A stretch of DNA of 64,000 nt, from contig DAINDF010000009.1 in the NCBI GenBank assembly GCA_036732005.1, positions 1 through 64,000 of the forward strand, written 5' to 3'. The DNA comes from UBA1926 sp036732005. GTDB taxonomy: Bacteria > Planctomycetota > Phycisphaerae > Phycisphaerales > UBA1924. Made by a program: the position numbers and the translations under genes. Positions 29,980 through 38,343 of this stretch are shown piece by piece; the first letter of the stretch is position 1, and the number at the start of each line of letters is the position of its first letter. The notes beneath the pieces are model-generated. The model ran no database searches, was not told the origin of the DNA, and saw nothing but the letters and a program-made list of their open reading frames with translations.

Positions 29980-31179
29980 TCATGCGTGCGCATGGGATGG
30001 GGCGGGCGGGCCCGGGCGGGCGTAGCGCGCGACGAGCGCCCAGAGGAGCAGGACGCTGAACAGGACGGCGCCGGTCGTCTGGGTGGTGGAGATCGCGGCG
30101 TGCTCGTGGGCGTGGGCGTGGTCGGCCAGTCGGACGAACCCGCGGAGCGAGGCGTCGAACGCCCACCCGCCCGCGACGGCGAAGCAGGCGATGGTGGCGA
30201 GGTAGATCGCCAGCGCGCGCGCGCCGAGGTCCTTGAGCACCCACGACATGGTGGCGACATTGGTCGCCGGGCCGGCGAGCAGCAGCACCAGCGCCGCCCC
30301 CGGGCTCAGCCCGGCGACGACGAGCGTGTAGGCGAGCGGCGTCGTGCTGGTGGCGCAGATATAGAGAGGAAGGCCGACCACGAGCATCAGCAGCATCGGC
30401 ACCAGCCCGGTCCCGATCGTGGACTCGATCCACCCCTCGGGCACGGCCGCGGAGATCAGGGCGCTGAGCAGCAGGCCGATGGTGAGCCAAGGGGAGAGGT
30501 CGCGGAGGAGCGTGACGAACCCGTAGCGGACGATCTCCACGGCCCGCGACGGACGCCGCGCGGAGGCGGGCTCGTGCGCACAGCATGGCTTGACCGGCTG
30601 CGGCGGGGTCTTGGAGGCGCAGCAGGGCTTGGCGGGCTCGTCGTCGCAGCAGGACCCGATGGTCAGGGCGACCGGGGCGGCTGGGGCGGGAGGAGCCGGC
30701 TTGGGCGCGTGGCAGCACGAGCCTCCGGCGGCGGGTTTCGGCGCGGGCGCGTCGGCGGCGTGGCGGTCGGCGAAACGGTCGATGAGCAGCCCCGCGGCGA
30801 AGGCGGTCGCGACCGCGAGCACGGGGCGGATGAGGGCGTAAACCGGGCCGAAGAGGGCCCAGGTGAGGGGGATGGACTCCTCGCCGGTCTGGGGCGTCGA
30901 GATCGCGAACGCGGCCGAGGCGCCCTTGGACGCGCCCGAGGCGCGGAGCCCGGCGGCGACCGGGATGACGCTGCACGAGCAGAGCGGGAGCGGGATGCCG
31001 AGCAGGCTCGCCTTAAGGATGGGGGCGACGCCGCGGCCCGCGAGGTGGCGGGCGAGCACGGACCGCGGGATGAGCACATGCACCACGCCGGCCAGCACGA
31101 GCCCGACAACCAGCCAGACGCCCGTGTCGAGCAGAAGGCTCCAGAGTTGGGCCGCGAATCGGGTGGCGAACTCAGACAT
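29980..31179 (-). CDS. SO_0444-type copper/zinc efflux permease (DUF318-like)
   Basis: 399 residues. Two halves of four or so membrane helices each carry the permease motifs IPLPLCSCSVIPVAAGLRAS with GASAAFAISTPQTG, and LPLYICATSTTPLA with AGPATNVATMSW. They match the ArsP/DUF318 permease group; SO_0444-like members export copper or zinc. The central cytoplasmic linker has four Cys-Cys pairs (GSCCHAPKP, GSCCDDEP, KPCCAS, KPCCAHE), and the tail has a His-rich stretch, both likely metal-binding. The ATG at 31179 is chosen; GTG at 31188 is possible. Confidence 0.85.
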   Translation of the reverse strand: MSEFATRFAAQLWSLLLDTGVWLVVGLVLAGVVHVLIPRSVLARHLAGRGVAPILKASLLGIPLPLCSCSVIPVAAGLRASGASKGASAAFAISTPQTGEESIPLTWALFGPVYALIRPVLAVATAFAAGLLIDRFADRHAADAPAPKPAAGGSCCHAPKPAPPAPAAPVALTIGSCCDDEPAKPCCASKTPPQPVKPCCAHEPASARRPSRAVEIVRYGFVTLLRDLSPWLTIGLLLSALISAAVPEGWIESTIGTGLVPMLLMLVVGLPLYICATSTTPLAYTLVVAGLSPGAALVLLLAGPATNVATMSWVLKDLGARALAIYLATIACFAVAGGWAFDASLRGFVRLADHAHAHEHAAISTTQTTGAVLFSVLLLWALVARYARPGPPAPSHAHA

Positions 31180-31248
31180 GTCGGTCACGGTAGCACCCCA
31201 TCCAGAATGGCGAACGGGCGGGAGTCGGCGGTTCTTCCCGCCGCCCGG

Positions 31249-31956
31249 TCAGGCCCCGACGCGCGATTCGAAGAGGCGGCGGGCGAACTCGTACAACTCG
31301 ACATCGGCGCCGCAGTCGCGTCGCAGGCGCTGGATGACGGCCGGGTCGAGGTCCGCCAGGGCAGGGCGGCCCTCGGTGACATTGCGGTTCTCCCGGGTCG
31401 TCTCCGGCCAGCGGAGGACCTGTGAGAAATGCCGCACCGAATCATCGAACCGCTCCGCGATGCCGAAGGCGGCGCACTGGGCGAGGTGCTGCTTGGCGGA
31501 GGCGACGGCCCCGCGCAGGTCCGGGGCCCGCGGGTCGCGGAGCATGTCGACCATCTGGTTGTAGACCCCGGGGTAGCGTCGCTCGGTCACCGCCCGCTCG
31601 AAGGTGATGCCCTGCCCGTGCAGCTCGGCGTGGAGGGCGGCGTTGGGGCTTGAGAGGTTGTAGTAGAACCACGAGACAACGCGCTCGAGTGGGTCGCGGA
31701 GCAGCGTGATGACCGCCGCGGCGGGGAGCAGGGCCCGGGCCGACCAGGGCATGTGCCCGGCGACGACATCGAACGCGTCGCGCTCGCCCTGCGGGCGCTG
31801 GGCGAACGACTCCATCTCGCCCCGTTGAACCTTGAGAAACGCGACACGCTCGGGCGGATAGACCTGTTCGATGATGCCCTTGAGCGTGGTGCCGGCGGTC
31901 TTGGGGAGGTGCAGGAAGAGGATGGGACGGACCGGGGCCGCGTTGGGGCTGGGCAT
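31249..31956 (-). CDS. Sulfotransferase family 2-like protein
   Basis: 235 residues. The 5'-phosphosulfate loop FLHLPKTAGTTLKGII (about residue 13) and 3'-phosphate-binding segment ITLLRDPLERVVSWFYYNLS (about residues 83-102) mark a PAPS-dependent sulfotransferase. It likely sulfates a carbohydrate or other small molecule. The genome also encodes a sulfatase in this window. Flanking genes are unrelated. Acceptor unknown. Confidence 0.88.
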   Translation of the reverse strand: MPSPNAAPVRPILFLHLPKTAGTTLKGIIEQVYPPERVAFLKVQRGEMESFAQRPQGERDAFDVVAGHMPWSARALLPAAAVITLLRDPLERVVSWFYYNLSSPNAALHAELHGQGITFERAVTERRYPGVYNQMVDMLRDPRAPDLRGAVASAKQHLAQCAAFGIAERFDDSVRHFSQVLRWPETTRENRNVTEGRPALADLDPAVIQRLRRDCGADVELYEFARRLFESRVGA

Positions 31957-32054
31957 GCGATGACTCTACCCCGGATCCGCGGAACGATGGCGGGCCGGGT
32001 CGGCCATCCCGGGCCCCGCGTCGCGGGGGCCGCGAACTGTCGAGCACGCCCGGT

Positions 32055-32645
32055 TCAGCGACGACGACGGGCGAGGGCCAGGCCCGCCAGGGCGAGCGTG
32101 GCGGCCGCGCCCGGGGCGGGGATCACGACCAGACCGAGTTCGAGTTCGGTGACCGGCCCGGTCTGCTGCACGAAGATGGAGTACGAGCCCTCGCCGAGGT
32201 TGCCGGAGAACCCGGTGCCGCCGGCGAAGGGGATCTGCAGGAGCGGGAAGAGGTCGTCGCCGACGCCGGCGGGGTCGGACCCGAAGAGGACGCCCCCGAG
32301 GAAGTCGATCGGGTTGTCGTTGGGGTTGACGGGGAAGACCGGGCCGGCGGCGAGCGCAAGATAGGAGACCTCGTCCACGCCCTGGTAGTCGCGCAGGATC
32401 AGGCCCGCGAGCTCCTCGCCGGCCTGGATCTGGAAGGTGAACACATCGAAATCGCCTTGGGGGCTGGTGGACTCGAAGACGGAGAGGCGGACGGTGCTCT
32501 CCCCGAGGCCGGCGACGCCGAGGTTGGTGGGGGCGGCGATGTCATTGGAGAGATCGCCGTCCACAAACTCGTTGTACGCGAAGGTCTGGGCCAGGGCGGG
32601 GGCGCTCGCCGCCGCGAATGCGCAGGTCAGAACAAACTGATTCAT
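32055..32645 (-). CDS. Secreted PEP-CTERM-like protein
   Basis: 196 residues. Signal peptide (FVLTCAFAAASAPALAQT), a beta-rich domain resembling PPC-type secreted proteins (TVRLSVFESTSPQGDFDVFT, YSIFVQQTGPV), and sorting tail IPAPGAAATLALAGLALA with RRRR. The ATG at 32645 follows GGAGG. It is divergent from nuoD over 206 bases. It does not belong to the array family at 13514-16636. Function unknown. Confidence 0.78.
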   Translation of the reverse strand: MNQFVLTCAFAAASAPALAQTFAYNEFVDGDLSNDIAAPTNLGVAGLGESTVRLSVFESTSPQGDFDVFTFQIQAGEELAGLILRDYQGVDEVSYLALAAGPVFPVNPNDNPIDFLGGVLFGSDPAGVGDDLFPLLQIPFAGGTGFSGNLGEGSYSIFVQQTGPVTELELGLVVIPAPGAAATLALAGLALARRRR

Positions 32646-32851
32646 GTCTTGCCTCCTCATGCTCCTCGGCCGGCTTTCGCCGGCGCATGGACCGCCCCCG
32701 GGCGGCCCTGCCGGGGATTCGGGGGGAGGGCGGTGTGGGATTCGGGCCCGGGTCGAAAACTCGGCTCGCGGCGGCGTGCGGGCCCGACCGAGCCCCGCCG
32801 GGGGCGAGTCGGCTAGCATCGGGGGCTCGGATCTCAGACAGGGGCGTATCC

Positions 32852-34141
32852 ATGCCGTACACACTCAAGCCGGACGAGGGCCTTTCCGTCGACGCCGACC
32901 GCATCGATTACATCGAGCAGCATGTCGACACGGGGGATCGGTGGGTCCTGAATTTCGGCCCGCAGCACCCGGCGACGCACACGACGCTGCGGCTCGTGCT
33001 GGAGCTGGACGGGGAGCGGATCGCCCGGTGCACGCCGCACATCGGCTACCTGCACTCGGGGTTCGAGAAGCTGGGCGAGCACCTCGACTACAACCAGTAT
33101 GTCGCGATCGTCTCGCGGATGAACTACCTCTCCCCGATCAGCAACGACATCTGCTGGCACCACTCGGTGGAGAAGCTCTTTGGCATCGAGATCACCCCGC
33201 GGTGCAAGGTCGTGCGCACGATCATGGCCGAGATGGGCCGCATCCAGGACCACCTGCTCTGCCTCGGCGCGGCCGCGCTGGACCTGGGGGCCTTCACTGG
33301 GTTTCTCTACGGGTTCAACCCGCGGGAGAAGATCTACGACCTGTGCGATTTCATCTCGGGGCAGCGGTTCCATCCGGACTGGAGCCGCGTGGGCGGGGCG
33401 ATGCAGGACCTGCCCGACGAAGAGACCTTCAAGACGATGGTCAAGAACTTCATCCGCGACGATCTCTCGGTCGCGTTGAAGGACCTGGACGGGCTGCTGA
33501 GCCGGAACCGGATCTTCATTGACCGGACGGTGGGCGTGGGCGTGCTGACGCACGCGGACGCGGTGGCGTGGTCGTCGACGGGCCCGATCGCGCGGGCGTC
33601 GGGGGTCCGGCGTGATGTGCGCAAGGACGAGCCCTACCTGTGCTACGCGGACAACTGGGACGGGCAGGGCGCCGAGGCGGTGAAGTTCAGCGTGCCGCTG
33701 GCGTCGGAGGGGGATGTGTACGCCCGGTTCCAGGTGCGCCTTGAGGAGTGCAAGCAGGCGATCCGGATCATCGAGCAGCTGATCGACAACATCCCGGGCG
33801 GGCCGATGGACGCGTTCGCGGACTCGAAGATGGTCAAGCCGAACAAGAAGGATGTGTACGGCTCGATCGAGGGGCTGATCCAGCACTTCGAGCTGATCAT
33901 GTCGAACCGCGGGTGGAAGCCCCCGGTGGCCGAGTCGTACGGGTGCAACGAGACGGCGAACGGGGAGCTTGGGTACTACATCGTGTCGGACGGGGGCCCG
34001 CGGCCGTGGCGTGTGAAGACGAGGCCGCCCTCGTTCATCAACTACTCGCTGATGCCCAAGCTGATCGAGGGGCACATGCTTGCGGATGTGGTGGCGGTAC
34101 TGGGCTCGCTGAATGTGGTGGCGGCGGAGTTGGACCGGTAG
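32852..34141 (+). CDS. nuoD: NADH-quinone oxidoreductase subunit D
   Basis: 429 residues, the full 49-kDa-type subunit of respiratory complex I that forms the quinone pocket. Seen: LNFGPQHPATHTTLRLVLEL, HIGYLHSGFEKLGEHLDYNQ, and RTIMAEMGRIQDHLL. The start at 32852 begins a 40-residue N-terminus before the conserved part; the frame upstream is non-coding. No other nuo gene is in the window, so it is separated from the rest of the complex. Confidence 0.95.
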   Translation: MPYTLKPDEGLSVDADRIDYIEQHVDTGDRWVLNFGPQHPATHTTLRLVLELDGERIARCTPHIGYLHSGFEKLGEHLDYNQYVAIVSRMNYLSPISNDICWHHSVEKLFGIEITPRCKVVRTIMAEMGRIQDHLLCLGAAALDLGAFTGFLYGFNPREKIYDLCDFISGQRFHPDWSRVGGAMQDLPDEETFKTMVKNFIRDDLSVALKDLDGLLSRNRIFIDRTVGVGVLTHADAVAWSSTGPIARASGVRRDVRKDEPYLCYADNWDGQGAEAVKFSVPLASEGDVYARFQVRLEECKQAIRIIEQLIDNIPGGPMDAFADSKMVKPNKKDVYGSIEGLIQHFELIMSNRGWKPPVAESYGCNETANGELGYYIVSDGGPRPWRVKTRPPSFINYSLMPKLIEGHMLADVVAVLGSLNVVAAELDR

Positions 34142-34207
34142 ACCATCGGGGCGGAGCCCGATTCGAACTCTGCGAGCCTTCTTCGGGCCTTGACGCCGGT
34201 GCGAGGT

Positions 34208-34237
34208 GACTCAGCGGGCTTGCGCCCGCGGCTCGTT
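34208..34237 (+). repeat. REP palindrome 1
   Basis: GACTCAGCGGGCTTGCGCCC, continuing GCGGCTCGT, has complementary arms around CGGGCTTGCGCCCG. It matches the two copies beyond the transposase gene at nearly every base and lies 26 bases from it. Confidence 0.8.
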
Positions 34238-34262
34238 GGGATTCGGCCTCTCTGAGCAGGGA

Positions 34263-34727
34263 TCACTGTTCATTCAGCACATACTCGATCGCCCTCCGGA
34301 AAGACGCATCGGAGTCGATCCATCGCGTGCTCCCGTGACGGGTCCAGATCCGTCGATCGGGTTGGCGATGTGTCTCGTGAAGCCGCCGGCTTGCCCACGC
34401 CTTCAGTTGGCCCATCACCACCTCCGGCGTCAGCGGCGAGGAGACCACGATGTGAATGTGGTTTGTTCGAACATTCAATGCGTGGATGGTCCATCCGCGG
34501 TGCTCGCAGTGTGACCGGATCGCCTGTTCGACGAGTTCGCGCGTTTCCGTGTTCAGCACGAACGCGTCCTGCGCCCGTAGCCGTCGGGCCCGATCCGACC
34601 GGCCCGGATTGCCCCCGTCATGGGGCGTGCCCACACGGTTCGACTTTGTCGTCACCGATCCGCGCTCATCGCCGTGCAGCCATGTGCCGTAGGTTGTCCA
34701 TGTGAGCAGGTAAGTCGGCATGGGCAA
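34263..34727 (-). CDS. REP-associated tyrosine transposase (Y1/IS200-like)
   Basis: 154 residues. YLLTWTTYGTWLHGDERGSV at the N-terminus, the HUH pair in VRTNHIHIVVSS (about residue 88), and FRRAIEYVLNEQ at the end with a candidate catalytic Tyr are typical of RAYTs, domesticated transposases that bind and spread REP palindromes. Three such palindromes flank it (34208-34237, 34747-34776, 34803-34832). The gene appears complete. There are no IS-type terminal ends, so it is probably a resident RAYT. Confidence 0.88.
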   Translation of the reverse strand: MPMPTYLLTWTTYGTWLHGDERGSVTTKSNRVGTPHDGGNPGRSDRARRLRAQDAFVLNTETRELVEQAIRSHCEHRGWTIHALNVRTNHIHIVVSSPLTPEVVMGQLKAWASRRLHETHRQPDRRIWTRHGSTRWIDSDASFRRAIEYVLNEQ

Positions 34728-34746
34728 CCTGGGTTCAAGACACGCT

Positions 34747-34776
34747 GACGAGCCGCGGGCGCGAGCCCGCGGAGTC
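34747..34776 (-). repeat. REP palindrome 2 (inverted)
   Basis: Reverse strand reads GACTCCGCGGGCTCGCGCCC then GCGGCTCGTC. It faces REP 3 with 26 bases between them, so the pair is a candidate REPIN. Confidence 0.82.
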
Positions 34777-34802
34777 TTCGCGCTGCGGCGCCGGCGCGGG
34801 GT

Positions 34803-34832
34803 GACTCCGCGGGCTCGCGCCCGCGGCTCGTA
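34803..34832 (+). repeat. REP palindrome 3
   Basis: GACTCCGCGGGCTCGCGCCC then GCGGCTCGTA. It is in the same orientation as REP 1 and opposite to REP 2. It ends five bases before the stop of the next gene on the minus strand, so it may also serve as its transcript end. Confidence 0.82.
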
Positions 34833-34837
34833 AGATC

Positions 34838-35392
34838 CTACTGGGCATCGGGCATGTCTGGCCCGTCCTGCTCCCGTGGTGGGTCGAGATAGAGTGTTCC
34901 GCCATGTCGCTTGAGTTTCTCTACGGCCGCGGCCAATCGTGCGCGTGCCATCGCGGCCTCGCGTTCGGCGGCGAGGCGCCGGGATTCGCTGGCCTTGAGC
35001 GCCGGTGCCGATTCGAGCCGGGAAGTCTCGGCGTCCGACTTGCGGGCCCGCGCCCTGGCCTCTTCGGCCCGTGCGCGGGCCTCGTCCGACTCGGCGATCT
35101 TCTTCGTCGCGTCCGCGCGGATGCTCTCCGCTTCGGCGTCTTTGATCTTCGCCTCGTTGTGGGCCTTCACCGCGTCTGCGATATCGACGGACTTGATCTT
35201 CTGGAGCTTGCTTTCAGCGAGTTCCTTGAGCGGGGTGGCGATGCCGAGGCGCCACACCTCGGCGACCGCCGCAACGAACGAGATCCCAAGGTATGACGCC
35301 GCGGTGATCGCTCGCTTGGAAACGCGGATCGGCGAGGCGCTCAACTTCCCCACGAGCCCAGAAACCGCCTCGACCCACTCCGGGAGTGTCAT
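34838..35392 (-). CDS. Membrane-anchored coiled-coil protein, function unknown
   Basis: 184 residues. One hydrophobic segment (AASYLGISFVAAVAEVWRLG, about residues 31-50), then a long Ala/Glu/Lys/Arg coiled coil (about 55-165) and an acidic Pro-rich tail. No known domain is recognised. The start overlaps the stop of the 628-residue gene as ATGA, so both are made together. It ends next to a REP palindrome. It could tether its partner to the membrane, but this is inferred from coupling only. Confidence 0.7.
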   Translation of the reverse strand: MTLPEWVEAVSGLVGKLSASPIRVSKRAITAASYLGISFVAAVAEVWRLGIATPLKELAESKLQKIKSVDIADAVKAHNEAKIKDAEAESIRADATKKIAESDEARARAEEARARARKSDAETSRLESAPALKASESRRLAAEREAAMARARLAAAVEKLKRHGGTLYLDPPREQDGPDMPDAQ

Positions 35393-37275
35393 GCGTACAC
35401 CTCCGCTTCGGCGTGGATGAGAGCGCCTTCGATGCGATAGACGAGAGCGAAGCCGGTGTGCGCCTCGTGTAGGTCCGAGAGCGCCGCGAGCACCTCCTGG
35501 ATCGTCGCCGCGTCGGCCTCACCAGGGTCGATCGCCAGGGCGAAGGGCGGGGGGAGAGCGCCGCGGAGGTCCCGCCATTCAGGCGGCTCGCCGTGCGGCC
35601 AGAGCGGGCCCAGGCGGTCGGGCGGCCAGGGTTGGTCCGTCGCTTCGCCGACGAGGTGGATCCGCTTGGCGCGGTCGAAGTCCGCGCGGACCGAGGCCAG
35701 CAGTTCCTCCCGCAGATGCTCGCCCCGCCCGGCCCGTTCGGCGTTGTCGGCCGCGGACAACGCCTGGTCCAACGCGTGCGCGACAAACACACCGACCGAA
35801 CCTCGGAGGTTCGACTCGGCGAGGTGCAAGGCGGCCTCGGCGGCGTCGTACGCCCCGGCGGGCGTGCGGTGATCGGCGAACGACCGGGCGACATCGCGGG
35901 CGGTCTCGGGGGCGAACTTGACGGACTCGCCCCGGCAGTACGCCTCGATGGTCTGGAGGACGCCCAGCAGATGTGGGCGCTCGGCGTCGGCGAGGTCGGT
36001 GCCGCGTATGAACTCGGCGACGCGCCGGCAGGCCCGGAGCCCGATGAGCAGGGCGGCGCGGGGGGGCAGGGCGTCCAGCTCGTCGAAGCCCGGGAGGGAG
36101 CGGTCGGGGTCGTGCACCGGCCAGCCCTCGGGGAGGCCGTCGGGCCAGAGGGGGCCGAGTGCATCGACCAACTCGCGCGTGGGTCGCTTGAGCGGAGAGC
36201 GCTGCCACTTAAGGAGACGCTGCGCATCCCAAACCGCGGCATCGTCGGCCACGCCGGAGTTCCCGCTGCCGCCTGATTCGGACAGGGCCATTGCAACCGC
36301 GTCGCCGGACAGGCGAAAGGCCTCGTAGGTGTCCGCGATCTGTCCTGGAAGACGGTCTGGCGCGTCAAAGCCGACCTTCGATAGAGAAGCAACGACTTCC
36401 CAAGCCGACCTGATTGAGCCAATTGCATTAGCAGCAGCCAGACTGAATCGGGTGTTGGCCGAGTTTCTGAGAAGTTCGATCGACGCATCAAGTTCGTCGA
36501 CCTCGTATCCGACCTCATATCCGATAGATGACGGATCAGTAGTCGCATCCGCAAAGTTGGCGAGAATGTGCTCCAAAACAGGCATCAGCTCTGCACACTC
36601 CGGCGAGTCGCATACGGAGAGAATCGGATAGGCACGCATCGCGCACCGAATGGCCAGGGCGGCTCGTCGGGTCGGACTGAACAACGCGAGATACGGGGGA
36701 GCGAGCAAGGCATGCGTGCGCTGGCCCGGCCAACCGCTGGGTTCCCCGAAGTGCCAGAGCGGTCCCAGGTCGGAAGACAGAACTGCTGACCCGTCATGCA
36801 AATCAGTCTCAACAGCCATGCCACCGAGTAGCCCAAAGTCACTCGAACACGCTTCCGCGATCTCTGGAGAATTGTCCGCCGCGTGACTCGCATGCGCGGA
36901 AGCGTCGAATGCGGCGCTTGCAGACAGGCTGTCACCGCGAGCGGCATGAGCGGCGGCATGGGCGGCGTTAGCCACAAACGCCGCGTTCATCTGACCAACC
37001 GCCTTCGCCGCCCCAATCGCCCGCGCAACGGTGTTTGCAGCCTCGGTACGCTCCGCCATGGCCGGTGAATGCTCGGCGCCTGCGCTCGCCGCTGCGGTGA
37101 TGGCACAGTTGATCGCCTTGTCAACCGCCTCCACATGCTCCGGCGGGGCGTCGGGCCAGAAGTGGGTGAACAGGGGCTGCACACGGCGGGCACACCGGGC
37201 GGCGTAGGCCACCGCCGCCCAGCGCGGCAGGGTCCGGAGTTCCTCCTCGGTCGGCAGGCGGGGTTCGTCGGGCAT
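35389..37275 (-). CDS. 628-residue protein of three degenerate helical repeats, function unknown
   Basis: Three units each begin with an Ala/Arg-rich helix (LPRWAAVAYAARCARRVQPL; PTRRAALAIRCAMRAYPIL; PPRAALLIGLRACRRVAEF) and end in a shared block (LGPLWHFGEPSGWP; LGPLWPDGLPEGWP; LGPLWPHGEPPEW) at about residues 170, 374 and 565. A C-terminal module (ATIQEVLAALSDLHEAHTGF) resembles short adaptor segments seen at ends of bacterial conflict proteins; this likeness is weak. GC drops to about 53% in the middle of the gene (roughly 36340-37060) against over 70% at its 3' end. Coupled to the membrane protein downstream. Confidence 0.7.
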   Translation of the reverse strand: MPDEPRLPTEEELRTLPRWAAVAYAARCARRVQPLFTHFWPDAPPEHVEAVDKAINCAITAAASAGAEHSPAMAERTEAANTVARAIGAAKAVGQMNAAFVANAAHAAAHAARGDSLSASAAFDASAHASHAADNSPEIAEACSSDFGLLGGMAVETDLHDGSAVLSSDLGPLWHFGEPSGWPGQRTHALLAPPYLALFSPTRRAALAIRCAMRAYPILSVCDSPECAELMPVLEHILANFADATTDPSSIGYEVGYEVDELDASIELLRNSANTRFSLAAANAIGSIRSAWEVVASLSKVGFDAPDRLPGQIADTYEAFRLSGDAVAMALSESGGSGNSGVADDAAVWDAQRLLKWQRSPLKRPTRELVDALGPLWPDGLPEGWPVHDPDRSLPGFDELDALPPRAALLIGLRACRRVAEFIRGTDLADAERPHLLGVLQTIEAYCRGESVKFAPETARDVARSFADHRTPAGAYDAAEAALHLAESNLRGSVGVFVAHALDQALSAADNAERAGRGEHLREELLASVRADFDRAKRIHLVGEATDQPWPPDRLGPLWPHGEPPEWRDLRGALPPPFALAIDPGEADAATIQEVLAALSDLHEAHTGFALVYRIEGALIHAEAEVYA

Positions 37276-37392
37276 CGGGGCTCTTCTTTCCGGGCCGCGC
37301 GTCGGGGCCGGGGCGGGGCGGCGGGGTTCGATACGGGGCCGCGCGGGCGCGGGTTGCCCGCGTCGGCGTCAGGTCATCAGGGCTTCAGGGCA

Positions 37393-37650
37393 TCAGGGCG
37401 AGCGCGGCACCTCCACCCGGCCCCGCTGCTGGACGACATGCGTCGCCTCGTGGGCGAGGTGCTGGTCCTTGGTGGGGCCGCTGGGGAAGGCCATGTCCTG
37501 GCTTCGCGTGAACGCCTCGGCCCCGATGGACGGGGGCTGGCAGGCGTCGCTGTGCACGCGGACATCGTACAGAGACGGGTCGGCGATCTGGACGGAAGTG
37601 CCCGGGTGGGGGCGGGTGCGCTGGGGCTCGTGCTCGGGGCTGCGGGCCAT
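37393..37650 (-). CDS. Mini DUF4157 protein with HExxH motif
   Basis: 85 residues. It carries the core of DUF4157 in short form: VRVHSDACQPPSIGAEAFTR, then DMAFPSGPTK and LAHEATHVVQQRGR, whose HEATH fits the zinc-peptidase HExxH motif. DUF4157 is usually one domain of large toxins or cargo of contractile injection systems; a stand-alone protein of this size is unusual. GGAGGA precedes the ATG at 37650; the frame open to 37863 lacks a site. It leads a three-gene run, 117 bases before the 628-residue gene. Confidence 0.72.
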   Translation of the reverse strand: MARSPEHEPQRTRPHPGTSVQIADPSLYDVRVHSDACQPPSIGAEAFTRSQDMAFPSGPTKDQHLAHEATHVVQQRGRVEVPRSP

Positions 37651-37869
37651 TGGGGGGTCCTCCTCGTGCGGGCCGCGGGCGGCGCGGGGTGGAGCCCAGC
37701 ATACCGTGCCGGGCCCGAACGACGAACAGTTCTCCCCGGACGCGCATCCCCCCCGCAAGCGCGGCCCCACTACGCTTCTCACGCCCTGATCGGGGCAAGG
37801 CCGGGGCGGGGCCGCGGCGGAGCGGACCGGCCCCTCGCCCCCCGGTCGGCGCGTGAGGGACACCGATCC

Positions 37870-38274
37870 ATGAGGCGTGGGCGAGGTTCAACGGTCGCGG
37901 CGGTGCTGGCGGGCGTCTCGGCGTGCCTGGCGGCGTGCGGGTACACGACCACCGTGCGGAACGACAGCAGCAAGACGGTCGTCGCGGAGATCAAGCACGA
38001 CCGGTTCCTCGCGCCGACCTCCTCGCGCGGGTCGGTGCAGATCGAGCCGGGCGGGTCCGCGACGCTGGGGCCGTTCAAGGTCGATCCGCTCGAGCCCATG
38101 CACCTGCGCGTCCGCGTGGTGGGCGATGTGTTCGGGACCTACCTCGAGGAGCGGCTCGAGCCCGGGACGCACGCCTTCGTGATCGAGGACGGCACGCTGC
38201 AATCGTGGGAGGCGATCTACATCCGGCGCGACGCGGACGCGGACGCGAAGCGGAAGGCCGGCGAAGAGCGCTGA
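37870..38274 (+). CDS. Small lipoprotein, function unknown
   Basis: 134 residues. A basic N-terminus and hydrophobic stretch end in a lipobox (SACLAAC, Cys about residue 23), so it is likely lipid-anchored. The mature part is beta-rich (TTTVRNDSSKTVVAEIKHDR, SVQIEPGGSATLGPFKV) and ends in a charged helix. It is divergent from the mini DUF4157 gene and 69 bases before queC. No family recognised. Confidence 0.76.
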   Translation: MRRGRGSTVAAVLAGVSACLAACGYTTTVRNDSSKTVVAEIKHDRFLAPTSSRGSVQIEPGGSATLGPFKVDPLEPMHLRVRVVGDVFGTYLEERLEPGTHAFVIEDGTLQSWEAIYIRRDADADAKRKAGEER

Positions 38275-38343
38275 ATCCCCGGCCTCTTCCCTGCTCGCCG
38301 CGTCAATGAGCCGCGCCCGCCCGCGGGCGTTATTCTGGGGGCG

